Below the pieces are notes generated by a model, which did not search any database, was not told where the DNA came from, and saw only the letters and a program-made list of their open reading frames with translations. A stretch of 64,000 bases of DNA from Oceanobacillus halotolerans (GTDB taxonomy: Bacteria > Bacillota > Bacilli > Bacillales > Amphibacillaceae): positions 1-64,000 of the forward strand of contig NZ_WIXL01000006.1 of NCBI RefSeq assembly GCF_010993955.1, in the 5' to 3' direction. Positions 1-9,062 of the stretch are shown here, piece after piece. Position 1 is the first letter of the stretch. Each line of letters opens with the position of its first letter. The position numbers and the translations under genes are program-made.

Positions 1-106
1 CTTCGAGTGAGTAAGATCCCTCAGAGACGATGAGGTTGATAGGTCCGAGGTGGAAGCGTGGTGACACGTGAAGCTGACGGATACTAATCGATCGAGGACT
101 TAACTA
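1..106 (+). rRNA. 23S ribosomal RNA, 3' end (partial)
   Basis: The window opens inside the last bases of a 23S rRNA gene. The closing segment (CTAATCGATCGAGGACTTAA, about 85-104) is the highly conserved 3' terminus of Bacillus-type 23S rRNA. The 5S gene follows 130 bases later, as in a standard rrn operon. The exact mature end is approximate. Confidence 0.93.
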
Positions 107-238
107 TCTATTTAGTTGTTTCGTTGATACAAGACTCTTATTTAGTTTTTAGGGTATAAATTTAAAAAAGCCCTTGCATTTCTATCAAAAAATAAATATA
201 ATATATCTTGTCTTTGAAAAAAGTAAAGATGTATAAAT

Positions 239-355
<117 letters not shown>

Positions 356-383
356 AATATTTAATTGAAATATTAACTCTTAT

Positions 384-398
384 CGCGGGATGGAGCAA
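384..398 (+). pseudogene. tRNA-fMet 5' stub (degenerate)
   Basis: CGCGGGATGGAGCAA at this position matches the first 15 bases of the intact initiator tRNA at 609 with one substitution. The match then stops: no anticodon arm, T arm or CCA follows. It looks like the remnant of a second tRNA-fMet gene lost by deletion or recombination. A chance match is unlikely given its place in the tRNA spacer. Confidence 0.5.
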
Positions 399-432
399 GC
401 CGTTATCAAAGATGCTACAATCTGAAGGTTTG

Positions 433-562
433 CGAGGAGTGCAACATCATTGTATAAGCTTACAACACGATGAGCATTGTTTTCGAGCAAAACATCCACC
501 GAGATACATTGAGTTGTGAGGAGTGATACTTCACAGATATACTTGTAACACGATGAACAGTA
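433..562 (+). repeat. Imperfect direct repeat in the rrn-tRNA spacer
   Basis: Two diverged copies of about 43 bases lie at roughly 433-476 and 518-560. Both begin with a GAGGAGTG core and both end in an ACACGATGA(G/A)CA core, 85 bases apart. They sit between the tRNA stub and the intact tRNA-fMet. No protein-coding pattern is visible. Confidence 0.45.
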
Positions 563-608
563 TTTATTGTTACTTGGTGCATGAATATTCTTATATAATT
601 TTTTATAT

Positions 609-685
<77 letters not shown>

Positions 686-861
686 AAATACTTCAACTAA
701 CTACGTCGTGTAAGCATCATAGCTAGTTGAAAATAAGTAGTACTTGAAAGAGTGCAACCAAAATATTTTCATTAAAGACATTACTACACTTTATTATAAA
801 TTGAAGTTTAGTAATAAATGAAAGAGTTTGATCAATTTCTCTTCAATAAAAATAATTCAAT

Positions 862-938
862 GGTCCGGTAGTTCAGTTGGTTAGAATGCCTGCCTGTCAC
901 GCAGGAGGTCGCGGGTTCGAGTCCCGTCCGGACCGCCA
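862..938 (+). tRNA. tRNA-Asp (GTC)
   Basis: This 77-base tRNA has acceptor stem GGTCCGG paired with CCGGACC, a GTC anticodon in loop CTGTCAC, a GGTTCGAGTC T arm and an encoded CCA. It is the last RNA gene of the rrn cluster and is followed by a terminator. Confidence 0.96.
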
Positions 939-969
939 CCTTATATAAATAACGATTATATACATAGAT

Positions 970-1011
970 GCACATAATTTCATTATATGAAATTATGTGC
1001 TTTTTACTTTT
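970..1011 (+). terminator. Intrinsic terminator of the rrn-tRNA operon
   Basis: A perfect inverted repeat (GCACATAATTTC at 970-981 and GAAATTATGTGC at 989-1000, short loop between) is followed by a T-rich tract at 1001-1011. It closes the rRNA/tRNA transcript. Confidence 0.9.
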
Positions 1012-1034
1012 TAGTGAGAACTTTAATACTAGAA

Positions 1035-1556
1035 GATACTTTTTGCATGCTTTGTTGTTTTCTACGACGCATAATTTATATTATACGCAGTAACTTGAGG
1101 TGATGGTTGGAGCATTTACCCGCTCCGGAAATACAATTCGCTTTCACCATGGGCATAAGTGCCACATCTGTTCAAACTTTACGTTTTCACAGTGTCTACT
1201 TTACCGCGGGTGGCTGTTGATCCTCCTCAACTCGTCACACGTTTCTAGGGGTCTTACCTAGGCCGTTCCTCCCGCAGGAGTCTACGTGTATTTCCTCAAC
1301 TGATAGGAGCAACACTTCTTATTATATATTATGTTTTTATGATAGTTGATTGGAGCGAAGGACAATCGACTCCTGTAGGAATAGCACGCGTCCGAAGACC
1401 CCGCAAGAAGCGCTTTTTGCTTCTGAGGAGGCTGAGGCCGTGCCTACGGAAAGCGGGCTGTCCGTAGCGAAAATCAACAGTACTATTTATTGCGCATCTT
1501 ACACCTTATATGCATGACGTTTCATATAGAAAGCAACAATCTTTTAGAAAATAGCC
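1035..1556 (-). repeat. Interspersed repeat, family A, copy 1
   Basis: This non-coding element starts with a TTTTGCATGCTTTGTTGTTTTC-like end (first part from 1035) and finishes with AAGCAACAATCTTTTAGAAA plus ATAGCC at 1556. Both ends recur in the copies at 21523, 43256, 50529 and 58652. Internal modules include the block around 1140-1200 (a CACATCTGTTCAAACTTTACG core) and the block around 1370-1470 (TCCGAAGACCCCGCAAGAAG, GAGGAGGCTGAGGC). It starts 24 bases after the rrn terminator. The orientation is set opposite to the 21523 copy. The rest of the gap to thiL (1557-1777) shows nothing further. Confidence 0.75.
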
Positions 1557-1777
1557 TACTAAAATATGAGCATTATATTTAATGTATTGGTACACTTTGT
1601 TATTTTAATGATAGAAATAAAAAAATTTTGATATAAATAGCATGGAGACTACTTTCTAAGGCTATCGTACAGAAGTGAGATAGACAAGTTCTTTAAAGTG
1701 AGAACGACTTTTTTTCATTTATAAAGGGTATTTGATATGATAAATATAGCTGATTTAAAGGAGCATGTGATATAGTT

Positions 1778-2746
1778 ATGGATGAATTTGAATTTATTGA
1801 ATCCATTAAACCAAAAACCTATAAACAGTCGTCAGTTATAAAAGGAATTGGGGATGATGCTGCTGTATTTCGACAAACAGCTAAAGATATCGTTACTTCG
1901 GTTGATACTTTTGTCGAAAATATACATTTTTCCCCCATAACAATGAATCCATATTATATTGGCTATCGCGCTCTTGCTGCCAACTTAAGTGATTTGGCTG
2001 CTATGGGGGCTGAGCCAGCTTTCTACCTAGTATCAATTGTTATTCCAGACAAATGGTCTGATTCATCGATTCAAGAAATCTTTATGGGAATGAAAAGTCT
2101 AGCAAATATGTATAAGATGGATCTGATTGGTGGAGATACGGTATCAGGGGAAAAGTTATCAATTTCGATAACAGTAATTGGTTATGTGATGAAAGGGCAT
2201 GCTAGGTATAGGAGTTTATCTGTAAACGGAGATATTGTTTTTGTTACAGGTACATTAGGTGATGCAAGTGCCGGATTGCATATAATGACACATGAGGGAT
2301 CATACATTGAAGAAGCCTATTTAAAGAAACGACATCAGATGCCAAGTCCAAGGGTCCCATTTGCATTACAATTGGAGCACATCAATAGGGTAGCATTAAA
2401 TGATATTAGTGATGGTATTGCAAATGAAGCTTCTGAGCTAGCAAAGGATTCCAATGTTGATATTCATTTAATAGCAGATAATATACCAATTCATGCATCG
2501 CTTGAACAATTTACACTTATGGACCAACGAAAATGGAAATTATTTGGTGGAGAGGATTTTGAATTAATTGGAACAGTTTCTTCAAAGGATTGGCCAAACG
2601 TAAAAGAAGCGGCCGAAAAATCAGATACGAAGCTAACCAAAGTTGGATATGTGACGGATCCAAAATCAACGGAAGGAAAAGTTTTTTTACATGAAGAAGA
2701 AAAAACGTCACTCTTAAAAAAGCATGGTTATACGCATTTAAAGTAG
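1778..2746 (+). CDS. thiL: Thiamine-monophosphate kinase ThiL
   Basis: ThiL phosphorylates thiamine monophosphate to thiamine pyrophosphate with ATP, the last step of cofactor synthesis. At 322 residues it is normal length for the family. The N-terminal GIGDDAAVF motif (residues 23-31) is the metal/nucleotide-binding signature of the AIR synthase/ThiL fold, and DLAAMGAEP and GGDTVSG follow as expected. It heads the thiL-tsaE-tsaB-rimI-tsaD cluster seen in B. subtilis (ydiA-E). An AAAGGAG at 1757-1763 lies 14 bases upstream of the ATG, a rather long spacing, but the nearer in-frame options are blocked by a TAG. Confidence 0.95.
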   Translation: MDEFEFIESIKPKTYKQSSVIKGIGDDAAVFRQTAKDIVTSVDTFVENIHFSPITMNPYYIGYRALAANLSDLAAMGAEPAFYLVSIVIPDKWSDSSIQEIFMGMKSLANMYKMDLIGGDTVSGEKLSISITVIGYVMKGHARYRSLSVNGDIVFVTGTLGDASAGLHIMTHEGSYIEEAYLKKRHQMPSPRVPFALQLEHINRVALNDISDGIANEASELAKDSNVDIHLIADNIPIHASLEQFTLMDQRKWKLFGGEDFELIGTVSSKDWPNVKEAAEKSDTKLTKVGYVTDPKSTEGKVFLHEEEKTSLLKKHGYTHLK

Positions 2747-2754
2747 GTGAAAGA

Positions 2755-3210
2755 ATGACAGTACATAAAATAAAAACACATTCCCATGAAGAAACGATTC
2801 AATTTGCGGAACGGTTAGCAATATTACTTAGGCCAGGAGATGTGGTAACCTTAGAAGGTGACTTAGGAACTGGAAAAACAACTTTCACAAAAGGAATTGC
2901 AAATGGTCTGGGAGTCAAACGCAATGTTAATAGCCCTACCTTTACGATTGTGAAAGAATATGAAGGAGAGTTACCCCTTTACCATATGGATGTCTATCGT
3001 TTAGAGGATTCTGATGAGGACATCGGTTTTGATGAGTACTTTTATGGTGATGGTATTTCCATTGTTGAGTGGGCGACATTCATAGAGGATTATTTACCAG
3101 CAGAACGTTTAGATATAAAGATATCTTATCTCGATGAACGTAGTAGGTTGTTAGCGTTTTTTCCAATTGGAACCCATTATGAAGAAATGATTAGTGAGTT
3201 ATTAGGCTAA
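2755..3210 (+). CDS. tsaE: tRNA t6A biosynthesis ATPase TsaE
   Basis: TsaE is the ATPase that works with TsaB-TsaD to make N6-threonylcarbamoyladenosine at position 37 of ANN-decoding tRNAs. The 151-residue protein has a Walker A GDLGTGKT at residues 35-42, the conserved SPTFTIVKEY segment and a DVYRLED motif (residues 81-87). It begins 8 bases after thiL with an AGGTGA ribosome-binding site and is followed by tsaB 18 bases later, so the genes are very likely co-transcribed. Confidence 0.95.
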   Translation: MTVHKIKTHSHEETIQFAERLAILLRPGDVVTLEGDLGTGKTTFTKGIANGLGVKRNVNSPTFTIVKEYEGELPLYHMDVYRLEDSDEDIGFDEYFYGDGISIVEWATFIEDYLPAERLDIKISYLDERSRLLAFFPIGTHYEEMISELLG

Positions 3211-3228
3211 AGATAGTGAGGAGTTTGT

Positions 3229-3936
3229 ATGAACATACTTGCAATTGATACATCTACCCAAGTATTAGGTGTCGCATTGCTTCACGATGATAAAGTCGTT
3301 GGTGAAGTCATGACAAATAGTAAAAAGAACCATTCTATACGACTGATGCCTGCGATTCATCAGTTAATGGAAGAAAGCAACATGAATCCAAACCAATTGG
3401 ATCGAATTGTTGTAGCAAAAGGTCCTGGATCCTATACGGGAGTTCGTATAGGGTTATCGACAGCAAAAACAATGGCGTGGGCACTGAATATACCTGTTGT
3501 TGGGGTGTCTAGCTTAGAAGTTTTAGCTTATCAAGGCAGGTATTTTGACGGTTATATTTGTCCTTATTTTGATGCTCGTCGTAATTTAGTATATACGGGA
3601 TTATATCAATGGAAAGAAAATAAACTAGATGTTGTCAAAAACGATATTAATATTTTACTGGGTGATTGGCTAGCACCATTGAAAAAAGAAGATAAAAGTA
3701 TTATGTTTCTTAGTCCTGATCAGCAAATTCACGAGGAACATATTAAAGAAATAATAGGTGAACGAGCAATTATACCTGATCCAACATTTCATATACCTCG
3801 TCCAGCTCATTTGGCACTAGCTGGTACATTAAAAAAAGCTGATAACACACATGAATTAGCTCCCAATTATTTACGTCTAGCAGAAGCCGAGGCAAAATGG
3901 CTAAAGGCACAAAAGGATCAACAAAATCATGGCTGA
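3229..3936 (+). CDS. tsaB: tRNA t6A biosynthesis protein TsaB
   Basis: TsaB is a non-catalytic ASKHA-fold paralogue of TsaD that dimerises with it in the t6A complex. The protein opens with MNILAIDTSTQVLGVAL and carries VAKGPGSYTGVRIGLSTAK, the family signature. It is 235 residues, typical for Firmicutes. A GAGGAG sits 5 bases before the ATG. Its 3' end overlaps the rimI start by 8 bases, indicating translational coupling. Confidence 0.95.
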   Translation: MNILAIDTSTQVLGVALLHDDKVVGEVMTNSKKNHSIRLMPAIHQLMEESNMNPNQLDRIVVAKGPGSYTGVRIGLSTAKTMAWALNIPVVGVSSLEVLAYQGRYFDGYICPYFDARRNLVYTGLYQWKENKLDVVKNDINILLGDWLAPLKKEDKSIMFLSPDQQIHEEHIKEIIGERAIIPDPTFHIPRPAHLALAGTLKKADNTHELAPNYLRLAEAEAKWLKAQKDQQNHG

Positions 3937-4384
3937 GACAATTATTCGGAAAATGGAAATAGCCGATATTGAACAGGTTATGAAGGTGGAAGAGGCATCC
4001 TTTGATTCTCCCTGGACAAAGGAAATGTTTTATCAAGAGCTAAGTGAAAATAACCATGCACATTACTTGGTGTTGCAAATGGATAAGGAAGTAATCGGTT
4101 ATGTTGGATTATGGATTGTGTTAGATGATGCACAAGTGACGAATATTGCCATTATGCCTGACTACCGCGGGAAGGGTTTGGGGAAAATGCTATTTCAATA
4201 TACGTTACACTATGTCATTAATTTAGGGGTCAAACGCTTGTCGCTAGAGGTTAGGGTGTCAAATATTGTTGCACAGCGAATGTATCGCAGGTTTGGACTC
4301 GTACCTGGTGGTATTCGTAAAAACTATTATAAAGATAATCAAGAAGATGCATTAGTGATGTGGGTGAATTTAAATGAATCATGA
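3929..4384 (+). CDS. rimI: Ribosomal protein S18-alanine N-acetyltransferase RimI
   Basis: This is a GNAT-fold acetyltransferase of 151 residues. The acetyl-CoA binding motif A is visible as [15 protein letters not shown] (R-x-x-G-x-G type) and the C-terminal half has [15 protein letters not shown]. RimI acetylates the N terminus of ribosomal protein S18 in E. coli; the Bacillus substrate is inferred by homology. It overlaps tsaB by 8 bases and tsaD by 11, a conserved arrangement in which RimI is sandwiched between the t6A genes. Confidence 0.92.
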   Translation: MAETIIRKMEIADIEQVMKVEEASFDSPWTKEMFYQELSENNHAHYLVLQMDKEVIGYVGLWIVLDDAQVTNIAIMPDYRGKGLGKMLFQYTLHYVINLGVKRLSLEVRVSNIVAQRMYRRFGLVPGGIRKNYYKDNQEDALVMWVNLNES

Positions 4385-5384
4385 CCAATATATATTAGCA
4401 GTAGAGACAAGTTGTGATGAGACGGCTGTTGCTATCGTGAAAAATGGGACAGAAATTATAACCAATATTGTGTCGTCTCAAATTGAAAGTCATAAACGAT
4501 TTGGCGGAGTAGTACCTGAAATTGCATCACGTCATCATGTAGAACAAATGACAATTGTATTGGAAGAGGCTTTCGAAAAGGCAGCCATCACTTGGGAGGA
4601 TATCGATGCTATCGCTGTTACAGAAGGGCCAGGTCTAGTTGGAGCACTATTAGTAGGTGTTAATACTGCAAAAGCATTAGCATTTGCCAAGCAAAAGCCA
4701 CTTATTGGGGTACATCATATTGCAGGGCATATTTACGCAAATCGATTTGAACAAGAGTTTCAATTTCCATTATTAGCTTTAATTGTATCTGGAGGTCATA
4801 CAGAGCTTGTTATAATGAAAGAACATGGCCAATTTGAGGTGATTGGGGAAACTCGGGATGATGCTGCAGGTGAAGCATATGATAAGGTTGCTCGTATATT
4901 AGAGTTGCCATATCCTGGTGGTCCACAAATTGATCGATTAGCGGCTTTAGGCGAAGAATCGATAGCTTTTCCAAGAGCGTGGTTGGAAGAAGATTCATTT
5001 GATTTTAGCTTTAGTGGGTTAAAGTCGTCTGTTATTAATACGATCCACAATGCTAAGCAACGAGGTGAAATAATCAGTCCTGAAGATATAGCAGCAAGCT
5101 TTCAAGCTAGTGTCGTTGAGGTGTTAACGGAGAAGACATGGAAAGCAGCAAACCAATTTTCTGTTAAACAAGTTATCATTGCTGGAGGGGTTGCAGCAAA
5201 TAAAGGTTTACGAACAGCCTTACAAGAGAAGTTTGCACAAAGTAACATACCATTAATGATTCCACCACTGTCATTATGTACAGATAATGCGGCGATGATT
5301 GGAGCTGCAGGAAGTATGGCATATGAACAGGGTAGACGATCAGGTTGGGACTTAAATGCAAATCCCTCTTTGCCATTACGCTAG
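4374..5384 (+). CDS. tsaD: tRNA N6-adenosine threonylcarbamoyltransferase TsaD
   Basis: TsaD transfers the threonylcarbamoyl group from threonylcarbamoyl-AMP to A37 of tRNA. The protein has 336 residues. It starts [16 protein letters not shown], carries the metal-binding HHIAGHIYA motif with two histidines, the [15 protein letters not shown] segment and a C-terminal [13 protein letters not shown]. Formerly Gcp/YdiE. It ends the operon and an intrinsic terminator overlaps its stop codon region. Downstream lies a DnaA-box cluster. Confidence 0.97.
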   Translation: MNHDQYILAVETSCDETAVAIVKNGTEIITNIVSSQIESHKRFGGVVPEIASRHHVEQMTIVLEEAFEKAAITWEDIDAIAVTEGPGLVGALLVGVNTAKALAFAKQKPLIGVHHIAGHIYANRFEQEFQFPLLALIVSGGHTELVIMKEHGQFEVIGETRDDAAGEAYDKVARILELPYPGGPQIDRLAALGEESIAFPRAWLEEDSFDFSFSGLKSSVINTIHNAKQRGEIISPEDIAASFQASVVEVLTEKTWKAANQFSVKQVIIAGGVAANKGLRTALQEKFAQSNIPLMIPPLSLCTDNAAMIGAAGSMAYEQGRRSGWDLNANPSLPLR

Positions 5385-5413
5385 ATATCCACATATTGTG
5401 GGTATCTTTTTTT
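5384..5413 (+). terminator. Intrinsic terminator after tsaD
   Basis: The stem GATATCCACA / TGTGGGTATC (one G-T pair) with a short loop is followed by seven T residues. It starts on the last base of the tsaD stop codon. Confidence 0.88.
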
Positions 5414-5419
5414 AATGAA

Positions 5420-5640
5420 ACTTGCTGACTAATTTCCATATGATGCGTCTTAAATGTTTAGCATGCCTTCCTCCCATCCTTTATAAGATGAGTGCTAATC
5501 CAACGCTGTGTGAAAGCGGAGTGTTCTGCCGGAACGTATCCAAGTGCTCAACTATCATTGAATGTGAAAAAGCGACCGTCCGAAGCGGAAATCAAGGCTG
5601 CTATATTATGACGCATAATACTTCAACTACGTTATACATA
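5420..5640. repeat. Degraded family A repeat fragment
   Basis: About 80 bases at 5548-5625 (AGTGCTCAACTATCATTGAA core, then GAAATCAAGGCTGCTA) match 43590-43670 inside family A copy 4 closely. The surrounding sequence contains other weak family A-like pieces (TGTGAAAGCGGAGTGTTCTG) but no recognisable ends. I read this as an old, eroded copy rather than a gene. Confidence 0.5.
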
Positions 5641-5681
5641 TGTATAGAACATTTTTGATGAAGGGTAAACATCCACATTGT

Positions 5682-5818
5682 TGTGGATAAACTTGTTCAT
5701 AACATACTGAACACTTGGTGGATAGTGTGCATAACTCTACGATCCTTTATAATCACAGCAATAAATCACAATACTAATTGTGGATAAACGGAGGATTTAC
5801 TCACAGGATTGTTGATAA
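5682..5818. promoter_or_regulatory. DnaA-box cluster between tsaD and the ABC-F gene
   Basis: Three perfect matches to the DnaA box TTATNCACA occur in the same orientation: TGTGGATAA at 5682-5690, TGTGCATAA at 5726-5734 and TGTGGATAA at 5779-5787. Two more sites with one mismatch, TGTTCATAA at 5694-5702 and TGTTGATAA at 5810-5818, have the same orientation. No dnaA or dnaN gene is nearby, so this is not oriC. From memory, genome-wide DnaA binding studies in B. subtilis reported a DnaA-box cluster next to gcp (tsaD), which would make this a conserved site that titrates or modulates DnaA. Confidence 0.72.
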
Positions 5819-5863
5819 CAAGAATTAAAAAGACCGATCTAGCATGAGATCGGTCTAAAGTGA

Positions 5864-7795
5864 TTAAGATAATTGCTCCTCCTGTAATGTCGCCCATTCT
5901 TCCATATACTCATCAATTTCTTGTCTAATCTTATTTGTTTCTTCTGTTAGCTCTAATGATTTTTCGTGGTCCTCATATACCTCAGGTTCCGTCATTTTTT
6001 CTTCGGTAGCAGCAAGCTTTTCTTCTAAATCTTCAATAAAACCTTCTAACTCCGCAATGCGACGTTCCTTTTTTCGTTGTTTACTACGTAGTGCCTTTTC
6101 CTCTTTAAAGTTTCGTTTTCGTTCATTTTGCTTTGGCTTTTCAACATCTACTTCATTCAAACGTTTAATTTCTGCCTCTTCTTCTTTTTTCTCTAAGTAG
6201 TAATCATAATCCCCTAAATACGTAGTTGTGCCGTGCTGTTGCATTTCTATTACTTGGTCGGTAATTCGATTGATAAAATAGCGGTCATGGGAAACAAAAA
6301 TAATCGTACCTGGAAAATCCATTAGTGCGGCTTCCAAGACCTCTTTGCTATCGATGTCCAAATGGTTTGTTGGCTCATCTAAGATAAGGAGATTCGCTTT
6401 TTCCATCATCAATTTTGCTAAGGAAAGTCTCGCTTTTTCTCCTCCACTTAAATCATTTACCTGTTTTAATACATCATCACCCGAAAATAGAAAATTACCT
6501 AAAACAGTCCGGATATCCTTTTCATTAATAGTAGGATATTCATCCCATAATTCATTTAATACTGTCTTAGAGGAGGATAATGTAGCTTGTTCTTGATCAT
6601 AATAGCCGATTTGGACATTTGTACCGATCTGGATCGTTCCAGTTGTTGGATGAAGTTTTCCGATAATCATCTTTAGTAGTGTTGTTTTACCTACCCCGTT
6701 TGGACCGACCAGTGCAAGTCGCTCTCCCCGATTAGCATTGAATTGGACATTGGAAAAGATTAATTCGGGACTATCCTCATATTGGAACGATAAATTATTT
6801 ATTTTTAATACGTCATTTCCACTTTGTCGATTGATTTGGAAGGAAAAGGATGCAGAAGATTCATCGCCTTTTGGCTTTTCCATTTTCTCCATTTTTTCTA
6901 ATTGTTTACGACGGCTTTGTGCTCGTTTGGTAGTGGAAGCACGTACAATGTTTTTCTGTATAAAATCTTCCATTTTTTTGATTTCGGTTTGCTGCTTTTC
7001 ATATACTTTTAACTCTTGTTCATAGTCAAGTGATTTTTGCTCCAAATAATTGGTATAGGAACCAAGGTATTTTTTTGTTTTATGTCTGGATACCTCATAT
7101 ACAATGGATACGGTTTTGTCCAAAAAGTAACGGTCATGGGATACGATGCAAACCGCACCAGGGTAATTGATTAAATACCCTTCTAACCATCCTAATGTCT
7201 CAATATCTAAGTGGTTTGTCGGTTCATCTAAAATTAATAGATCTGGTTTTGTGAGAAGAAGTTTTCCTAGAGCTAGTCTCGTTTTTTGGCCACCACTTAG
7301 TGTACTAATAGAAGTGTCATAGTCTTCCTCGTAAAAGGAAAGCCCAGTTAGGACAGCTTTAATATCTGCTTCATAACGATATCCACCACCAGATTCAAAG
7401 GCTTGTTGCTTTTTATCATAATCCATTAATAATTGTTCATAAGTTTCATCTGAAAATGCAGTAGCATCTTCCATTTTCTTTTCTAGATTTCGGAGTTCCT
7501 TTTCCTGTATGACTAAATTGTTAAAAACATCTACCATTTCATTCCATATGGTTTGTTCGGATTCTAAGCCTGTATGTTGAGCTAAATAGCCAATCGTTAT
7601 CCCTTTTGGCTGGATTAATTCGCCTGTATCATAGGTCAGTTCTCCCGCCATGATTTTCAGTAACGTCGACTTCCCAGCGCCATTTCGGCCAACTATTGCA
7701 ATTCGGTCTTTTTCTTTTATTTCAAGTTTTACATTCGATAAAATTTCTTCTGCCCCAAACGATTTGGAAACGTCGTTTAATTGCATAATAATCAT
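5864..7795 (-). CDS. ABC-F family ATP-binding protein (YdiF-like)
   Basis: This soluble tandem ABC ATPase has no membrane segments and belongs to the ABC-F group, which acts on the ribosome. Two Walker A motifs (GRNGAGKST, GPNGVGKTT), two signature motifs (LSGGQKTRL, LSGGEKARL) and two Walker B motifs with LLILDEPTNHLD are present. A charged interdomain linker and a C-terminal coiled-coil follow. The chosen ATG at 7795 gives 643 residues and has GAGGTG six bases upstream. A GTG three codons earlier lies inside that ribosome-binding site. Position next to tsaD and divergent from moaC-rex matches B. subtilis ydiF. Its exact ribosomal role is unknown. Confidence 0.93.
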   Translation of the reverse strand: MIIMQLNDVSKSFGAEEILSNVKLEIKEKDRIAIVGRNGAGKSTLLKIMAGELTYDTGELIQPKGITIGYLAQHTGLESEQTIWNEMVDVFNNLVIQEKELRNLEKKMEDATAFSDETYEQLLMDYDKKQQAFESGGGYRYEADIKAVLTGLSFYEEDYDTSISTLSGGQKTRLALGKLLLTKPDLLILDEPTNHLDIETLGWLEGYLINYPGAVCIVSHDRYFLDKTVSIVYEVSRHKTKKYLGSYTNYLEQKSLDYEQELKVYEKQQTEIKKMEDFIQKNIVRASTTKRAQSRRKQLEKMEKMEKPKGDESSASFSFQINRQSGNDVLKINNLSFQYEDSPELIFSNVQFNANRGERLALVGPNGVGKTTLLKMIIGKLHPTTGTIQIGTNVQIGYYDQEQATLSSSKTVLNELWDEYPTINEKDIRTVLGNFLFSGDDVLKQVNDLSGGEKARLSLAKLMMEKANLLILDEPTNHLDIDSKEVLEAALMDFPGTIIFVSHDRYFINRITDQVIEMQQHGTTTYLGDYDYYLEKKEEEAEIKRLNEVDVEKPKQNERKRNFKEEKALRSKQRKKERRIAELEGFIEDLEEKLAATEEKMTEPEVYEDHEKSLELTEETNKIRQEIDEYMEEWATLQEEQLS

Positions 7796-7851
7796 TAGGT
7801 TCACCTCATCTACTTCAGTTTACCGTATTCGTATTTCATCAAGCAATACAA

Positions 7852-7869
7852 TTGTGAAATTAATCACGA
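7852..7869. promoter_or_regulatory. Candidate Rex operator
   Basis: TTGTGAAATTAATCACGA is an imperfect palindrome matching the Rex consensus TTGTGAAnnnnTTCACAA at all seven bases of the left arm and five of seven of the right. It lies 75 bases upstream of moaC-rex and 57 bases upstream of the divergent ABC-F gene. Autoregulation of rex is known in other bacteria and is inferred here. Confidence 0.5.
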
Positions 7870-7926
7870 CGTTTATTTTATTTTCTGCTAAAATAAGAAT
7901 AGCACAATGTAATTGGAGTGGAGCAT

Positions 7927-8418
7927 ATGGCTGATTTTACACACTTTAATGAGCAAGGTAGAGCTCATATGGTTGATATTAGTGAAAAAAAGGAAACAGA
8001 ACGCATAGCAATTGCACGTTCTAGTGTAGAAGTGACAAAAGAAGTATATGAAAACATCACAAATCAGACGATTAAAAAAGGGGATGTTTTTGCTGTAGCA
8101 CAAGTAGCAGGTATAATGGCGGCAAAAAAGACCTCTGATTGGATACCGATGTGTCATCCATTACAATTAAAAGGAATTGATATTTCCTTTGATTGGAATA
8201 TAACAGATACGTATGAAATTCAAATAGAAGCTTTTGTCAAAACAAAAGGGTCCACTGGTGTTGAAATGGAAGCATTAACAGCGGCATCTGCAACGGCACT
8301 TACGATCTATGATATGTGTAAGGCAATTGATAAAGGAATGGTAATCGGGAAAACATACCTACTAGAGAAAAAGGGTGGAAAGTCTGGCGATTATTATCGG
8401 GATGAAATGGGGGAGTAA
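7927..8418 (+). CDS. moaC: Cyclic pyranopterin monophosphate synthase MoaC
   Basis: MoaC converts the MoaA product 3',8-cyclo-GTP into cyclic pyranopterin monophosphate in molybdenum cofactor synthesis. Conserved blocks are [10 protein letters not shown] and the [19 protein letters not shown] region with MCKA after it. The ATG at 7927 has GGAG nine bases upstream and gives 163 residues; a GTG at 7918 overlaps that site and is less likely. The gene is followed directly by rex (2 bases apart), as in B. subtilis ydiG-ydiH. Confidence 0.95.
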   Translation: MADFTHFNEQGRAHMVDISEKKETERIAIARSSVEVTKEVYENITNQTIKKGDVFAVAQVAGIMAAKKTSDWIPMCHPLQLKGIDISFDWNITDTYEIQIEAFVKTKGSTGVEMEALTAASATALTIYDMCKAIDKGMVIGKTYLLEKKGGKSGDYYRDEMGE

Positions 8419-8420
8419 AA

Positions 8421-9062
8421 GTGGACCAAAATAAGATACCACAAGCAACAGCAAAACGGTTACCATTATATTATCGCTTTTTAAATAATTTACAGCATCA
8501 AGGGAAAACACGTGTATCCTCTAAAGAATTAAGTGAGGCTGTAAAAGTTGATTCAGCAACAATTCGTAGGGACTTTTCCTACTTTGGAGCGCTAGGGAAA
8601 AAGGGATACGGCTATAATGTTGAGTATTTACTTGGATTCTTTCGAAAAACGCTTGATCAGGATGAAACAACTGAAGTAGCTTTAATTGGTGTTGGAAACC
8701 TCGGTACTGCCTTTTTACATTATAATTTCACGAAAAATAACAATACGAAAATAGTGATGGCATTTGATGCAAACCCACAAAGAATAGGAGACGAAATAGG
8801 TGGTGTCCCTATTTATCATATAGATGAATTAGAGGAAAAAATGAACGGGAATGTGCGTGTAGGTATATTAACTGTTCCATCAAAAGAAGCACAAGGGATT
8901 ACAACAAGACTAGTAGAGCACGGTGTAGAAGGGATTCTTAACTTTACACCAGCAAGGATTACCGTACCAAGTCATATTCGCGTACATCATATTGACCTTG
9001 CAGTCGAATTACAAGCACTCGTTTATTTCTTAAAACATTATCCATTATCGAAAAGTGAATAA
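8421..9062 (+). CDS. rex: Redox-sensing transcriptional repressor Rex
   Basis: Rex represses fermentation and respiration genes when NADH is low and releases DNA when NADH binds. The 213-residue protein has an N-terminal winged helix with the DNA-recognition segment [20 protein letters not shown] (residues 45-64) and a Rossmann domain with GVGNLG at residues 90-95. The C-terminal helix swaps between subunits in known structures. It starts with GTG preceded by GGGGGAG and is co-transcribed with moaC. A strong terminator follows at 9212. Confidence 0.96.
   Translation: MDQNKIPQATAKRLPLYYRFLNNLQHQGKTRVSSKELSEAVKVDSATIRRDFSYFGALGKKGYGYNVEYLLGFFRKTLDQDETTEVALIGVGNLGTAFLHYNFTKNNNTKIVMAFDANPQRIGDEIGGVPIYHIDELEEKMNGNVRVGILTVPSKEAQGITTRLVEHGVEGILNFTPARITVPSHIRVHHIDLAVELQALVYFLKHYPLSKSE

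Noticed and set aside
5422-5658. 78-codon ORF after tsaD
   Set aside because: It overlaps eroded family A repeat sequence shared with 43590-43670 and has no ribosome-binding site.
5682-5818. Chromosomal replication origin
   Set aside because: DnaA boxes are present but there is no dnaA or dnaN gene nearby; the context is tsaD/ABC-F, which is not oriC in Bacillales.
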